From Vandiemenella viatica (lineage: Eukaryota; Arthropoda; Insecta; Orthoptera; Morabidae), in contig JARYHS010009186.1 of assembly GCA_031002005.1 (NCBI GenBank), positions 184,910,437 through 184,974,436 of the forward strand: DNA of 64,000 bases, written 5' to 3'. The notes below the pieces were generated by a model, which was not told the DNA's origin, did no database searches, and was given only the letters and a program-made list of their open reading frames with translations. The translations under genes and the position numbers were made by a program. This document shows positions 1 to 11,829 of this stretch, in pieces; position 1 is the stretch's first letter, and each line of letters begins with the position of its first letter.

Positions 1-3000
1 GTACTTCAGTGCTCATTCATTTTCTCATTACATTTGATTCAGATGAACCGTTGAAAGCAATTCTTAAAATTATAAATGTCGTTTTCTCCGTTCTGTTTTG
101 TATTATTCCTGCAGGCTTTGTAAATTTAAAAAATGCTAATGGTTCTAATGGTCGAGATGTTCAACAATTAAAAAGAAACAACTTAATAAAGTAGATAGCT
201 TTTCAAGGCTGTGCGTCATAAGTAATTTCACCAACATTCAATTATTGTTTCACAAGTTAAATTTTAAAAAAATAATGACCAAAACTTATGATTAAACACA
301 ATACCAAACTTTAAATTCCTGTTATATTTATGATACCTTCCTCTGATATTTGATGGGAAAATGTTTTCTTTACAGTTAAGACTCTAAATTTTGTTTCCTT
401 AAAAATTGTAAAAAATCTTGTTCTTAATGGTGACACAGTCTTTGCTTGATTTATATTCTTTTTGAATTTATCTTCATAAAAAATATTTATCACATACCCT
501 GTGGGACTGGTAACATATAAAAACTGTAAGTATGCTACCTGTGCGATATCCGTTAAAATATGAAGCCCAGGTGTTTCTGTCTCCCACGGGGAACCTGTTG
601 TGTTTGAAACTCACCCTCTGCTATAGAGGGCAATAACGTCACCCAGTTTTTCAGAGACATAACGCAGCGGTGGGATTACACGTCCAGTTTCGTGATAGAA
701 ATTAAACGGTTGTGTCGTTCGTCCCGTAGCCCTGTCTTGTCTCAAACCAAAACAAGCTGGGTGCAGAGCGACGGAGCCGCACAATGTCGCCGAAATTAAA
801 TAACGGCGGTCACATTCATTTTAATTGTTATGCGAGTCACCGTTGTTATCCAGAATGGCGGATACGTTACGTTGCGCACAATAGGCCACAACCATGTCTG
901 AAAATTAAACTTTGCCCCATAATGTATGTACCGTTATAATTCCACAGAAGAAAACAAAAAATAAGCAGTCTGTAATAATTTTTCATTACTCAACCATTAA
1001 AAATGGAAATTAAAGTCATTATCTGTTGTGAAAATATTTTGTATTTTAATCTGAGAATCTTACATTAGATGCATGTTCCCCTCACAACTGAAACATTTTC
1101 AGCTTTCCATACCTTCTTTATCAGTGAAACAGAATTTAATTGCTTGTATTGGAAAATAACGTGGATATTTATTTGTCCGTATAATTCGGAGGTATCAGAG
1201 AAATTATGCAAAAGCTTATATTTTCCTAACTCTATTGCTAATTTTTCAGTTTAAATACTTTGATGTTTGATAGATTACATATTTGTTTTAAAGTTTTTTC
1301 CATTCAGTCTGAATGAAAGTAAAATTTTTCATGCTAATCAGGCCACGAGAACATAAATTTTCCACATCTACTATGTGACATCACATTTGGAAACGGTTAA
1401 TGAATTCATACAGTTCTGTTAAAAACCTTGTTGTCTATATATTAATAGTATTGGAATCAGCTACTTCTTGGACTGCAATTATTACTTTATGGAAACCAAA
1501 TATTGCAGTTTCTTTTACAATTATTCATACGCCTCGTTAGTTTCTTTTAAGTGTCGATTTTTCTTTACTCTCATTTCTAACATTTCAGTGCACAATTGTT
1601 TTACTACTTGATTAAAAATGTTTGTTTTGCAATATCTTAGTTTTAAATTGTTAGCTTGATTGCATAAATATGATTTTGCATCTTCCAAGTTAGTGGAAGG
1701 GGAAGTGTATTGATGTGGAATTTATTTTTTGAGTTTTGGACTTTTTATTTTGCAAATTTCTGGAGACATTTTCGTTGCTCTTGTACTGTACCTACCTTGG
1801 GAACGTGATACATTGAAAAATGGCTTTCTTAAGAGGGCAGATAATTTTCTGCAATATACTTTCCCAATAATGAGATTTTATGCTAACTACACAATCTACA
1901 ATAATTTCATCTCCAAGCCATGCTCTGAATTAATATTCTGTTCCCTTGAATATTAAAGTTTAGTAACAGATCTATTTTCTGGTTAGATTGATAAATTACC
2001 CAATAATTTGAAAAATTTACAGGTTTTACAATACATTTTTTGTGGTCTTACGACCGTAAACTCTCATACGATTTAAGTATTACTGAGCTCAGGCTGAGTG
2101 TGACAATACTCCATACGACGACTGATTCAAAACTGAGTGATTAAAAGTGAAAGCCTGTCAACTCTTGAATATGATATTACATTCTTACCTTATTGTGAGC
2201 TTAAAATTGTCTGATACCTTTGTTTGATAAGCTGTGACGAGGAATTGGGATAATCGCAACGAAACATGTGGTATCCACAATGTTTGTGTTACAGAACCTA
2301 AACAGTTGCTGTGCCTGAATCAAATTAATATCTGATATTTTCCAGACAGTTCAATAATCTCACAAGTAAACTGTGACTGTAGTTCTTAGGTACACCGTAG
2401 TGCTTTTACCCAGTGGGGGAATCGAATAATATCTGACTGACAAAGTGAACATACAATGAGTCCGCTCCTATTATTGCTTTGAAGTATTTTCATTGGAAAA
2501 GCATATGTGCTACGCAGATTTTCGTGGGATAAGTAGACGAGGTCAAAGGAGTGGCTCCACACAGTGAAATGGTGGACCTGCAGAGGAGAGTCTCAGAATG
2601 GAGGTCTGGTGTATGTCAGAACAGATTGCGAAACAGCTGCAGACCTGCTGAAAGGAACCCTCGCGGCAAGCAGCAGACACTTGTTGCTCCGACAGTCTGA
2701 CCGCAGTGAGGTCAACGTGCACGTAGAGGTGAACAAAGGAAATACCAAGCACGATTCATGGAATAAACTTCGCGCTCTCTTAATGATGTGCTGTATATGG
2801 ATTATTATATTTTTTACAGCTGTACGTTTTTAGATTAGAGATAAATGAGTATCCAAGTTGGTCAGACTTCAAATATCTACGTGACATGTTCTAACATACC
2901 AGTTATTCCCCATTTAAGACAATAATAATGAATGATTCTGGATATGTTTGTGTCAGGGTGTAGGGTTTAATTGGTCCTAATTACTCATTGATACATTCCG

Positions 3001-4471
3001 AAAACAATTAAAATTATTAAGACAGTGACATATTTCGTTTATTTAGTGCCTGAGTTGAAGTTTAGTAGATGTGTAGAATAATCTTTTATGAGGGAAACGT
3101 TTTCTAGAAGAAGGATTAGAGTATAATTAATCCAAAAGGTGCAACTTACTAATGAAGAATGGTACAGAAATTAAACTAAATGCCGAAACCTAACCAAGTT
3201 GTAACCGGTACACAGTTATAACCACCATTATAGGGGAAAACTCCACGAACGACTAATATAAATTCACGGAAGGAGACTAAAAGTACAGTGGGTAGTATGA
3301 GTTCAACGCCTTTGGAAACTGTACTGATCACAAGCTATTCATCATTAGTAAAAATCATTAAAATATGTAAGTGATAATCTGCCGTTTTCCGCAGGTTAAT
3401 TTCAAGGTAATATAAGAATATCCATTACAAACACCCCCTAAAAATACAATTTACATCCACAAAATGTATTTCTTGATACTTATTCTGTAATTAAAAATTA
3501 CCGTGTGCCCAGAAAATTATTTTATTGCTACTTTCTTTATTTTATCTCAGTATCAATCATCTCTAGACACTTTAAAATGTTTTGCATAAAACGTAAACAA
3601 ACATAATCAACATTTTTTATTTAGTTATTAGTTTAAATTACATTTCCAGTTCTAGCGTGCAAAGCTTAAACGCGCAGGTTCAAAGAATGATCCCTTTCCT
3701 GAATGAAATACTCGTACCAGACATGCAAAAGCGTAAATCTAACAACAATTTTTCATAATTATGATCACCTCATAATTTTTTCATATATGTCCCGAAACTG
3801 TATAGTATAACTCTGTCTGTATTTAATATTTGTTCATTATCCTCTTTCCCATAATTGATTATGCCGTCTTTCTGTGCCACAAACTGAATTTCCATACGAG
3901 TCATCTTTTCGTCCGGTATGGTCAACAGAAATGAATCAATTTTTCTGGAGAACCTTGGGAAAAACGCAGGATACTTTCAAAATTATTAATGTTTTAGAAA
4001 GATAGATAATGGTTTGAACGTTGTTTTACAATACCTAACTGTCTCTTAAACCAGTAAGATCATTTTGTCATACACAACATCAAAATTTCAACAAACTGCC
4101 TGCAATCTGGATGTCAAAACTATATTCCAGCAATACAAATATTCAACTACGTAAAACTTTTTAAACTGGTCTATATTTTAATTTCCAAATGGAGTAGATA
4201 GGAGAATTTTTAACTAAAAATTTCAGCGAATATTTTTGAAATCCAATGAATTGGATTTCCCAAATTCTACAGTCGGTATGCTTGCGGAGGGTTTTAATTG
4301 CACATTTACTCAAAAGGAAGAAAATATCTTGAATTCAATTTCCCAACAATGTTTACAAATTTCGGACTTTAAAGATTAGATTTTTCTAGTTCAATATCAA
4401 TATTCTGTATTTCTCCCCTCTCCTGCAAGAATTTTCCTATAGCAAGCCAGCAGGTAATATACAACTTTTAA
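1..4471. other. Unassigned AT-rich DNA
   Basis: No recognisable gene or element. Short open frames occur (for example 1729-1956 and 2564-2833) but match no family I know and have no exon-like context. Two stretches are richer in GC than their surroundings, about 550-870 and 2525-2760. A hammerhead-like motif lies at 2232-2265 and is listed in the findings. Confidence 0.6.
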
Positions 4472-4726
4472 CAGACGAGAACTTTTTTTTTAACTGCTTA
4501 ACGTCTCTTAACAGCGAGGTCTGGAGGAAAGGATGGTGGGCAAGGAATGGGAAGGAATTTGGCCATGGCCTTTTGAAGGAAGCATCCCGGCATTTGCCTG
4601 GAGGGATTTGGAAAACCATGGAAAACCCAAATCTGGATGCCCGGACGGGGATTCGAACCGCCGTCCTCCCGAATGCGAGGCCAGATCGCTAACCGTTACA
4701 CCACCACGCTCGGTCAGACGAGAACT
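4472..4726 (-). mobile_element. Full-length tRNA-headed SINE (subfamily A) with 12-bp TSD
   Basis: This is the best-preserved copy of the main SINE family of the window. Read on the minus strand it starts with a tRNA-like head: a box A-like GGTGTAACGGTTAGCG and a box B GGTTCGAATCC. A body with the core CCATGGTTTTCC and AAATGCCGGGATGC follows, and the tail CTGTTAAGAGACGTTAAGCA runs into poly(A), seen as a T run at 4483-4491. Both flanks carry the 12-mer CAGACGAGAACT (4472-4483 and 4715-4726), a perfect target-site duplication typical of LINE-mediated insertion. The element is about 231 bp. It codes for no protein and would depend on a LINE for movement. Its intact duplication suggests a younger insertion than most other copies here. 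Confidence 0.9.
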
Positions 4727-7070
4727 ACTCCTTTAGAAATGATTAAATCCATCTCGTTTAATGTTACAATTTGCTGATATGTTCAATCATTGCAATTGTT
4801 ATACTAATCGCAAAACGATAACTCCATTGACAAGGATAAGATGGTCAATAACTGTCGGTTTAATTATTTTACACATAACAATTGGTTCTAATTAGTTAGA
4901 GCAGTACTAAGTTCTATTCAGAATCATTCATTTATTCTGAATTGTTCAATCAGTAACCAAAATGCTTTGCTCAGAAAATGAACAGGCAATTGTTGCTAAA
5001 TTTCATATTTACATAAACGGAACAACAGTACATAACCATTGCCATTTTGATGAACTTCTAAGAAGGTGTTGTCTAAGTAAGAAACGGCGCTCATACATAT
5101 TAATTATCTTCATAACATTCATAAAAAAATATTTAGAGTGGAAAATAAATTAAATTAAATTAATAGTTTCAATAATTGACTCCAGTTATAAAATAAGTAG
5201 GAAGGACAGTACAGAAAAGAAAGGTTTAATACGTGAACTTGTAGAACGCTGCTCTGTAGAGCAGTTAAAAAAATGGGTATAATTCAGATGTTTTCATTTA
5301 AAAAGCAGATCAGATTTTGGCGCAGCTCGGAAGACAAAATACATGTTTCTAGTAGAAAATCACTATTCTGATGGACTACAAAGCAATAATAAGTGTTTGT
5401 CGGTAGCTGCTCTTAATGCACACATAAAGATTTTTTGCATGGAAAACTAAAATTAAACATAATTTTAAGCAGAAATACATATTTATTTTTCCATGAGTTA
5501 ATTAAAGTTACAAAATTATCACTGAACGTAAAAAATGTATCTATAAACATAAAGAAATGTTACAGCAGGAACAATATTTTCTATGTAGTTCTCTGTCGCT
5601 CTTTGGATGATAATAAATTATATTTATCTCATGTTTCTGCTCATTCTATTTATAGTCCGAAACTGGAATTTACTACTGGTACAGTGACAACTTTACCTTA
5701 TAGTACACGGAGGAAATATAAAACGGTTTAATTGTTGTGATAGCTATGATTTTATAAACTTTTTTCCGGGAAAATTAAAAAGATTGATAGTTCTTCCTGA
5801 CTGTTAACTTAATCAGTAAAAAAAAATCAAAAAATTACTTAGTGCGAAAGTAGTAGATTGCTATCAGAAAGATTCCAGTTATTTATTTTTCCCTATTGTA
5901 GATCAGTCTAACTGACGACGCCTTTCAGAAACAGTGAATAAGTGGGAACCGGTACCAATAATCTAATAGCAAATTTACCACAATTGAACCTAATTGAATA
6001 AAGTAGTGTATGCGTCACTTGCCAGGATTGACGTCGTTCGCGAGTCCGTTATGCGGCCTACGTCGTTTCATTGCTCTGGTGGTATTTTGTTTCCTTTGAT
6101 GTTATGTGTAATGAATCGCGAGCTGCTGCTACCTATTGAGATGGGCAACGGGTGCGGCACGCCACCCCTGTTTGCAGACCACCAGGCGCTCTCTCTGTCG
6201 GTCCAGTGCCCAGATCAAACAGCCGCTTCACAGGGCTGCCTACCCGGCAGGCTGGCAGGGGAGTGTTTGCGGTGCAGCCACCGGTAGTTCTCTCAGGAAT
6301 GGGGACCAAATGTTCACCATAGCTGAACCTGTACCCGGCCGACTGCGATTAGAATGAGGCTGATTTATTGGTCCAAGCTGCTAGTTCTCTGCTACAGTGA
6401 TTTTAATCATAGAGACTTGGAAGACAGAAAGAGCAGTAACAGTGAGCAAAACGGGGTTTTGTATGGTATTGGCTTGAGCCACACTAGAGATCAGATCGTC
6501 TATTGCTGTAAGGAATCAGACATAACAGCGAGTAAAATATTTTATACCATAGAGTTCAATAATATAACAGCTTATGTTTTTGTATGCAACAAGCGTTTGA
6601 TTGGATAGTTAGGAAGTAAATTTCCAAAGTGTGATTCAAACAAATAGTGGAATTAGGCGTTCAACGAATTCATCCATATAGATCTTGATACATTAATTCT
6701 CAGTTGAAGGAACATATAATTTTGTTACTTCGTACTTGGAACATGGGTGCCAAACCAAGGAATTGTCTCAGGAAAACGAAGTGAAAATTCAATTCTTCGG
6801 TTCTCGAAATCCGTACACAGAATTCCGATGAGACGATATTGACAGTATACAAGGAATTTGTGCTGTCTAAAAACTACAACTTTCCGTGGTAGCACGATTG
6901 TTTATGAGTGGCTTCAAAGCCAACGTAAGGGTAGACATATTTTTCATTCAGCTTTATATTACATACGGATTTTGTGGCTTTTATATTGACAATGTTATGA
7001 TTGAAAAACTTGCCCACTTGTTTATTCTGTCAATTGCAAATATAAGTTATGTCCTTAAATACTTAGCTGA
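4727..7070. other. Unassigned DNA with a GC-richer block
   Basis: AT-rich and without a recognisable element except for a GC-richer, CpG-containing block at about 5994-6357. Two overlapping frames are open in that block (97 and 73 codons), but neither resembles a known protein, and such frames are expected where GC is high. A hammerhead-like motif lies at 5912-5932. Confidence 0.5.
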
Positions 7071-7294
7071 CGAAGCATGGTGGATGAGTGGTAGCACTCA
7101 GATTTCGCATTCGGGGGGATGCAGGTTTAGAATTCCCTTCCGGCCATCCAGAATTCAATTTTTCATGGATTCCCGAAATCATTCCAGGCTAGTGGTGGGA
7201 TGGTTCTTTCAAAATACCATTACCGAATTCCTTCTATTTCTCGTTTTCGATCATCTCCCGACACTAACGACTTCGTCCATAAAAAAAGAAATAG
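7071..7294 (+). mobile_element. Diverged SINE (subfamily B)
   Basis: Same family as the SINE at 4.5 kb, on the plus strand and strongly diverged. The head reads GGTGGATGAGTGGTAGCACT, followed by CGCATTCGGGGGGATG and a damaged box B (GGTTTAGAATTCC). The body keeps TTTTTCATGGATTCCCGAAA, ATCATTCCAGG and GGGATGGTTC. The tail matches the second tail type of the window (TAATGACCTCGACGTCGACG-like) and ends in a short A run. An apparent 142-codon open frame (6886-7314) runs across it and is not a gene. Confidence 0.8.
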
Positions 7295-9343
7295 GGCAGT
7301 GTCATAGAAGATAAACAGATTTCAAAATATAATTCGATTGATGTAACACCGACAAGTCTCGTGTCTCTGGAAATTAAAACGCAAGAACTGGGTTTATCTT
7401 ATGACTGCAAGTTAGTTCTTGGAGTCAGGGTGACAGTAAAATAGCTACAAGATGAGAGAGTAGAAGAGTTAGTAGTGCATAATTCCAAGTCTCCTGTTCA
7501 ACAAGTAGCCGAATTCAGCACAAAACGTCTTCGCATTTGTTGAACTAAGGATAGACAGCGCTTTGATGCTGATTGGTTCGCCGTATTGGTATTGGAAAAA
7601 AGAACGCTCTCTTTGCGTCTTCAACAAGAATTAGTTTCGTCGTCTCGCTTCTTTTTTGTATTTGTTCAACAAACGAGTGCCTGAAAATATCGCAAAGTTT
7701 TACTATGTAGACCAGTTTAATCAGAATAATCACCAACGACCGAGGAATACGGCATAATAATTCACCTATTTTCAATTGCTTTGAAGTATCATGACCACAA
7801 ACGTCAATACAAAATTTCTTCTTAAGTGGGTCCTTATTATCGTGGTTAACTCTCTTATAAGAATCTTTTATTGTCACAAAAATATACGTATATCATTTCC
7901 ACAACGGTCTGTTTATTTTGGGAAACCATAAAACTTCATGTTTTGTCGCAGTATTGAGATAAAACTTTCACGATTATAATAAATTACCTGCACCTAATAT
8001 GCGTATAGAAAGTATCATCAGTAACTCTGAGCAAACAGAAAAAAATACATCAGTTTCATCGCAAATCACAGGAGCACTTTTTTACTGAGAATGTAATACG
8101 GGAAACAAAAGCTTTGATAAGCTTTTTAAAATTTATTTGTTTTATAAGTAGATTTTCTGATGATTGTAGTACGGAATATTTGCTATGATTTAAGCATATT
8201 GTAAGTAGCTTGCTTGTTTTGCCTGCGGCTAACACCATGTTGGCCTCATAGATGTTTTTCTGCCATGCTGACACCCACACATCTTTCGCTCAATATACGG
8301 CAGGGCTTCAATTTATAGCCAAGTGGTGCCAACTGTGGAACGTCATCAACACACTCAACGCCCCCTCGAGTGGCCGGCTTGAAATTTCAGAACTGCCTGA
8401 GAGCACCTGCGCCAACTAAACTCCGTGCGTAGTGAACCGTATGAAAACATGCACACGAATTCAGTTTGTGCCTCATATCAAACACTAGTTAGCAGGAAAT
8501 CCGCCATTTAACTGCACCCAGAAAAGGAAGAAATTCGATTCTTAAACATTTATCTCGCATAAGCGACGTTTGCATAGTTTCAAACACAGATTTTACGAAC
8601 GAAATATAGGAAATCTTCCCTTGGCCTATGTTAACCATTGATCATGGTGTAACAGCCCTCAAACCACAAAATTAAATGGAATTGTAGTTTATGAATCAGT
8701 TGTAGTAAGCTAGAGTTTGGTTGAATATGATCTGGAATGTTTGTTTTGCAATTTCCTGTAAATCATTGTATATACTCTTTGTTTATGAAAATAAATTATT
8801 TAAAGGCCATTAAATATGTTTAAGAACCGAATTGTGCAAGAGAATTGCTTAGATGTTTAAAATTCCAAGTATTAATGGAAGATACGATGTCTAAAGAACA
8901 ATTTGCTACAGTTTAAAATTATTTCTGTAAATAATTATGTATTTAAGCATATTTAATTTCCATCTCTGGCCATTTTTTAATGATGTTAAATGATTATGTA
9001 TTAATTCTGATTGTTTTTAATATGTTTCAATTGTTTAAGTAATTGTTAATGTTCGAGAAATATCTGTCGGAAGCTTTTGAAGTGTTCTAGAAATTTCGAT
9101 AGAGCCTATATAAAGAAATCAGCAGAAGGACGGTAGTAGTTTATACAGATTCAATTTGCAACTGCCAAGGACTGCGTTAGTAGTGTTGTATGCAATCTCT
9201 GGATTGTATGAATGCATGTAAGCTGTATCGTTGACATCTTGTTTGAAAATAAAAACACGTCTAAACTGAAATACATTGTGAGCTACTTAATTAACACATT
9301 AATTAAACCACGAAGAATCGTGTGAGTAATTTTGGTGAACTAA
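7295..9343. other. Unassigned DNA, possibly with an LTR-like segment
   Basis: No recognisable protein remains. A GC-richer patch lies at about 8330-8430. Between about 8649 and 9290 the sequence begins with TGTAACA, holds a TATA-like CTATATAAAG at about 9109-9118 and an AATAAA signal at about 9247-9252. That order is seen in solo LTRs, but I found neither a partner LTR nor a target duplication, so the LTR reading is only a suggestion. Confidence 0.35.
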
Positions 9344-9363
9344 TCTTTATATATAAAGATGAA

Positions 9364-9420
9364 TGTTTGTTTGTTTGTTTGTTTGTTTGTTTGTTTGTTT
9401 GTTTGTTGGTTTGTTTGTTC
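9364..9420 (+). repeat. (GTTT)n microsatellite in Helitron 5' end
   Basis: About ten GTTT units with one GGTT interruption, just inside the 5' terminus of the Helitron. The second unit has a shorter, decayed version at about 9925-9965. Confidence 0.9.
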
Positions 9421-9611
9421 TTCATACAAATCCACAGTTTTCATCCGATCTCAATGAAACTTTGCACACTTATCCTTTGAAACAAGGAGAAAAATACTGT
9501 CTACATTTGGTTGAAAAATTATCTGTATAAATAACACATTTGTCTCATAACTTCGAAATACGGTGGTAGACAGACATTTTGGATGTGGACGACTGCGTAC
9601 CGAGATTCCGC

Positions 9612-9690
9612 GTAGTGGCCTGTCAGCTGAGTGGCTAAAGCGCTGGCTTACGAACGTCGTGGTCTCCGGTTCAAATCTCGGTCGGGGATA
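9612..9690 (+). repeat. tRNA-like pol III module, copy 1
   Basis: A box A-like TCAGCTGAGTGGCTAAAG (from about 9623) lies about 45 bases before a box B-like GGTTCAAATCT (9668-9678), the spacing of an internal tRNA promoter. The flanks do not form a good acceptor stem and the T arm does not pair well, so this is a tRNA-derived relic and not a functional tRNA gene. It sits inside Helitron unit 1. Confidence 0.65.
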
Positions 9691-10154
9691 ACATTTTTAA
9701 AAATTGTTTTTCATCGTAAGAGTCAGGCCTGGGCCGTGGGTTATTCGGATTGAATGTTAAACTGTAGATATTAGAAAGTTAGGGGTGCAATGCGAGGCAA
9801 ATCGTAGGTATTCTTGCAATGTTGTAGGTGTATACTCTTTTACGTTATAATAATCCCTCAGGTTTTGTTCGCAGTCAGTGTGTAAGTGTGAACCACAGTA
9901 ATCTTTATATATAAAGATTAATGTATGTTTGTTTGTTTGGTTTTTTTCTTTTGTTGGTTTGTTTGGTCTTCATACAAATCCACAGTTTTTATCCGTTCTC
10001 GATGAAACTTTGCACACTTATCCTTTGAAACAAGGAGAAAAATACTGTCTACATTTGGTTGAAAAATTATCTGTATAAATAACACATTTGTCTCATAACT
10101 TCGAAATACGGTGGTAGACAGACATTTTGGATGTGGACGACTGCGTACCGAGAT

Positions 10155-10240
10155 TCCGCGTAGTGGCCTGTCAGCTAAGTGGCTAAAGCGCTGGCTTACG
10201 AGCGTCGTGGTCTCCGGTTCGAATCTTCGTCGGGGATATG
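10155..10240 (+). repeat. tRNA-like pol III module, copy 2
   Basis: Same module as copy 1, one unit later. Its box B, GGTTCGAATCT (10216-10226), is closest of the three to the canonical form. Box A-like sequence starts at about 10169. Confidence 0.65.
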
Positions 10241-10711
10241 ATTTTTAAAAATTGTTTTTCATCGTAAGAGCCAGGCCTGGGCCGTAGGTTATTCGGATTG
10301 AATGTTAAACCGTAGATATTAGAAAGTTAGGGGTGCAATGCGAGGCAAATCGTAGGTATTCTTGCAATGTTTTAGGTGTATACTCTTTTACGTTATAATG
10401 ATCCCTCAGGTTTTGTTCGCAGTCAGTGTGTAAGTGTGAACCACAGTAATATTATTATAATTAGGGATGTAAGTCTCTGTCTTTTTGATACGTTATGACT
10501 CCCAATTGGCTATATCGTTGTGATGGAATTTTATAAGGAAATCTGTATGAAGGGCACAGGATATTGCTTGCAGTGTGATTAACAGTTGTAGTCACGAAAT
10601 TTTGAGACCTTATCGAATGGTGACAGAAATATGTTGGCAATTGATTCTCATAACTTGGAAATACGGCGATAGACAGACACGTTGGATATGCACGTCTTCA
10701 GACCGTGTTTC

Positions 10712-10800
10712 CGTGTAGTGACCTGGAAGCTCAGTGGCTAAAGAGCTTGCTTACGAACGTCGTGGTCTCTGGTTGAAATCTCCGTCGGGGATCAGATTTT
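10712..10800 (+). repeat. tRNA-like pol III module, copy 3
   Basis: Third and most decayed copy. Box B has become GGTTGAAATCT (10771-10781) and the box A region reads AAGCTCAGTGGCTAAAG. It lies in the third Helitron unit, which lacks the 5' palindrome. Confidence 0.55.
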
Positions 10801-11371
10801 TAAAAATTGTTTTTCATCGTAAGAGTCAGGCCTGGGTCGTAGGTTATTCGGATTGAATGTTAAACTGTAGATATTAGAAAGTTAGGGGCGCAATGCGTGG
10901 CAAATCGTAGGTAGTCTTGCAATGTTGTAGGTGTACACTTTTTACGTTATAATGATCCCTCAGGTGTTGTTCACAGTCAGTGTGTGAGTGTGAACCACAG
11001 TAATATTATTATAAATACGGAAGTAAGTCTCTGTCTTTTTGTTACGTTTTGACGACTAAATGGCTATATCGTTGTGATGTAATTTTATAAGGAAATGTGT
11101 ATGAAGGGCACAGGATATTTTTTCCAGTATGATTAACAGTTGTAGTCACGAAATGTTGAGATCTTATCGAATAGTGACAGAAATATGTTGGAAATTAATT
11201 CTCTTCAAGAGGCAGGTTCGACGGTAGAATGATATAGCGATAGCTTTCCTGTCATATTATGCCGACTCGATATTGTTTGGGACTAATCCTTCGTTACCAA
11301 CAACTTACTATATTTAATTCTGGCAAAAAAATTCTTAATCCACGCGTACGAAGTTGCGGGTACGAGGCTAG

Positions 11372-11829
11372 TAGATCATAAAAGTTGAATGGCAGAACCA
11401 GTTTTTGCACCGAAGCTATCCAGAATCTCAATTCTGAAAACACATTACGATTAAGAAAGCAGTTATTTCAATAAAAATCACGTTCCAGTTATATCTGCTG
11501 CGTATGGTCAAATTTTTGCCGTAAATAATAGATTCCATATCACCCGTGGGACAAAATTATATTTTCACTAACTATCCACCCCAAATTCGTACTAGTACAT
11601 TTTGGTACGTGTTAGGTAAAATTAATCAAGATTCTTACCAATCCTTACTTGTGATATGTTAGTAAAATACTAATATAATGATAAAATTTTTCAATTTCAG
11701 TTTTGCTTCACAATAGAATGTCCTTAAATAATCACTTTTAATTACAAAAACAATTGACTTTAATTAATAATAATTTCGTGTTGTCTTTAGAATGATAACG
11801 TTTCTTTGTGGCTGCGAAATTCGCCTCAG
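11372..11829. other. Unassigned spacer
   Basis: AT-rich sequence between the Helitron end and the first recognisable codons of the next LINE. I see nothing further in it. Confidence 0.5.

Larger units (their letters stand above)
9344..11371 (+). mobile_element. Non-autonomous Helitron made of tandem internal units
   Basis: The element begins TCTTTATATATAAAGA, a 16-bp near-perfect palindrome, directly after an A. It ends GTACGAGGCTAG directly before a T. This matches the Helitron rule of A|TC...CTAG|T insertion without target duplication. A GTTT-repeat tract follows the 5' end (about 9364-9408), as is common in insect Helitrons. The interior consists of diverged tandem units of about 540-560 bp starting near 9344, 9902, 10450 and 10986, with only the first two carrying the 5' palindrome. 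No Rep or helicase frame is present, so movement would need an enzyme from elsewhere. Three units carry a tRNA-like module (see separate entries). Element identity is firm; the exact unit boundaries are approximate. Confidence 0.85.

Noticed and set aside
4640..4714. tRNA gene on the minus strand
   Set aside because: Box A and box B are present, but the sequence continues into the SINE body and tail with a target duplication; it is a SINE head.
5994..6357. Two overlapping coding exons
   Set aside because: Frames are open because of local GC content; no domain, no clear splice sites, and the overlap argues against coding.
6886..7314. 142-codon gene
   Set aside because: The second half is SINE sequence and the first half is AT-driven and hydrophobic with no known domain.
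8649..9300. Solo LTR
   Set aside because: A TATA-like box and AATAAA are in the right order, but no target duplication or second LTR was found, so it is mentioned only as a possibility.
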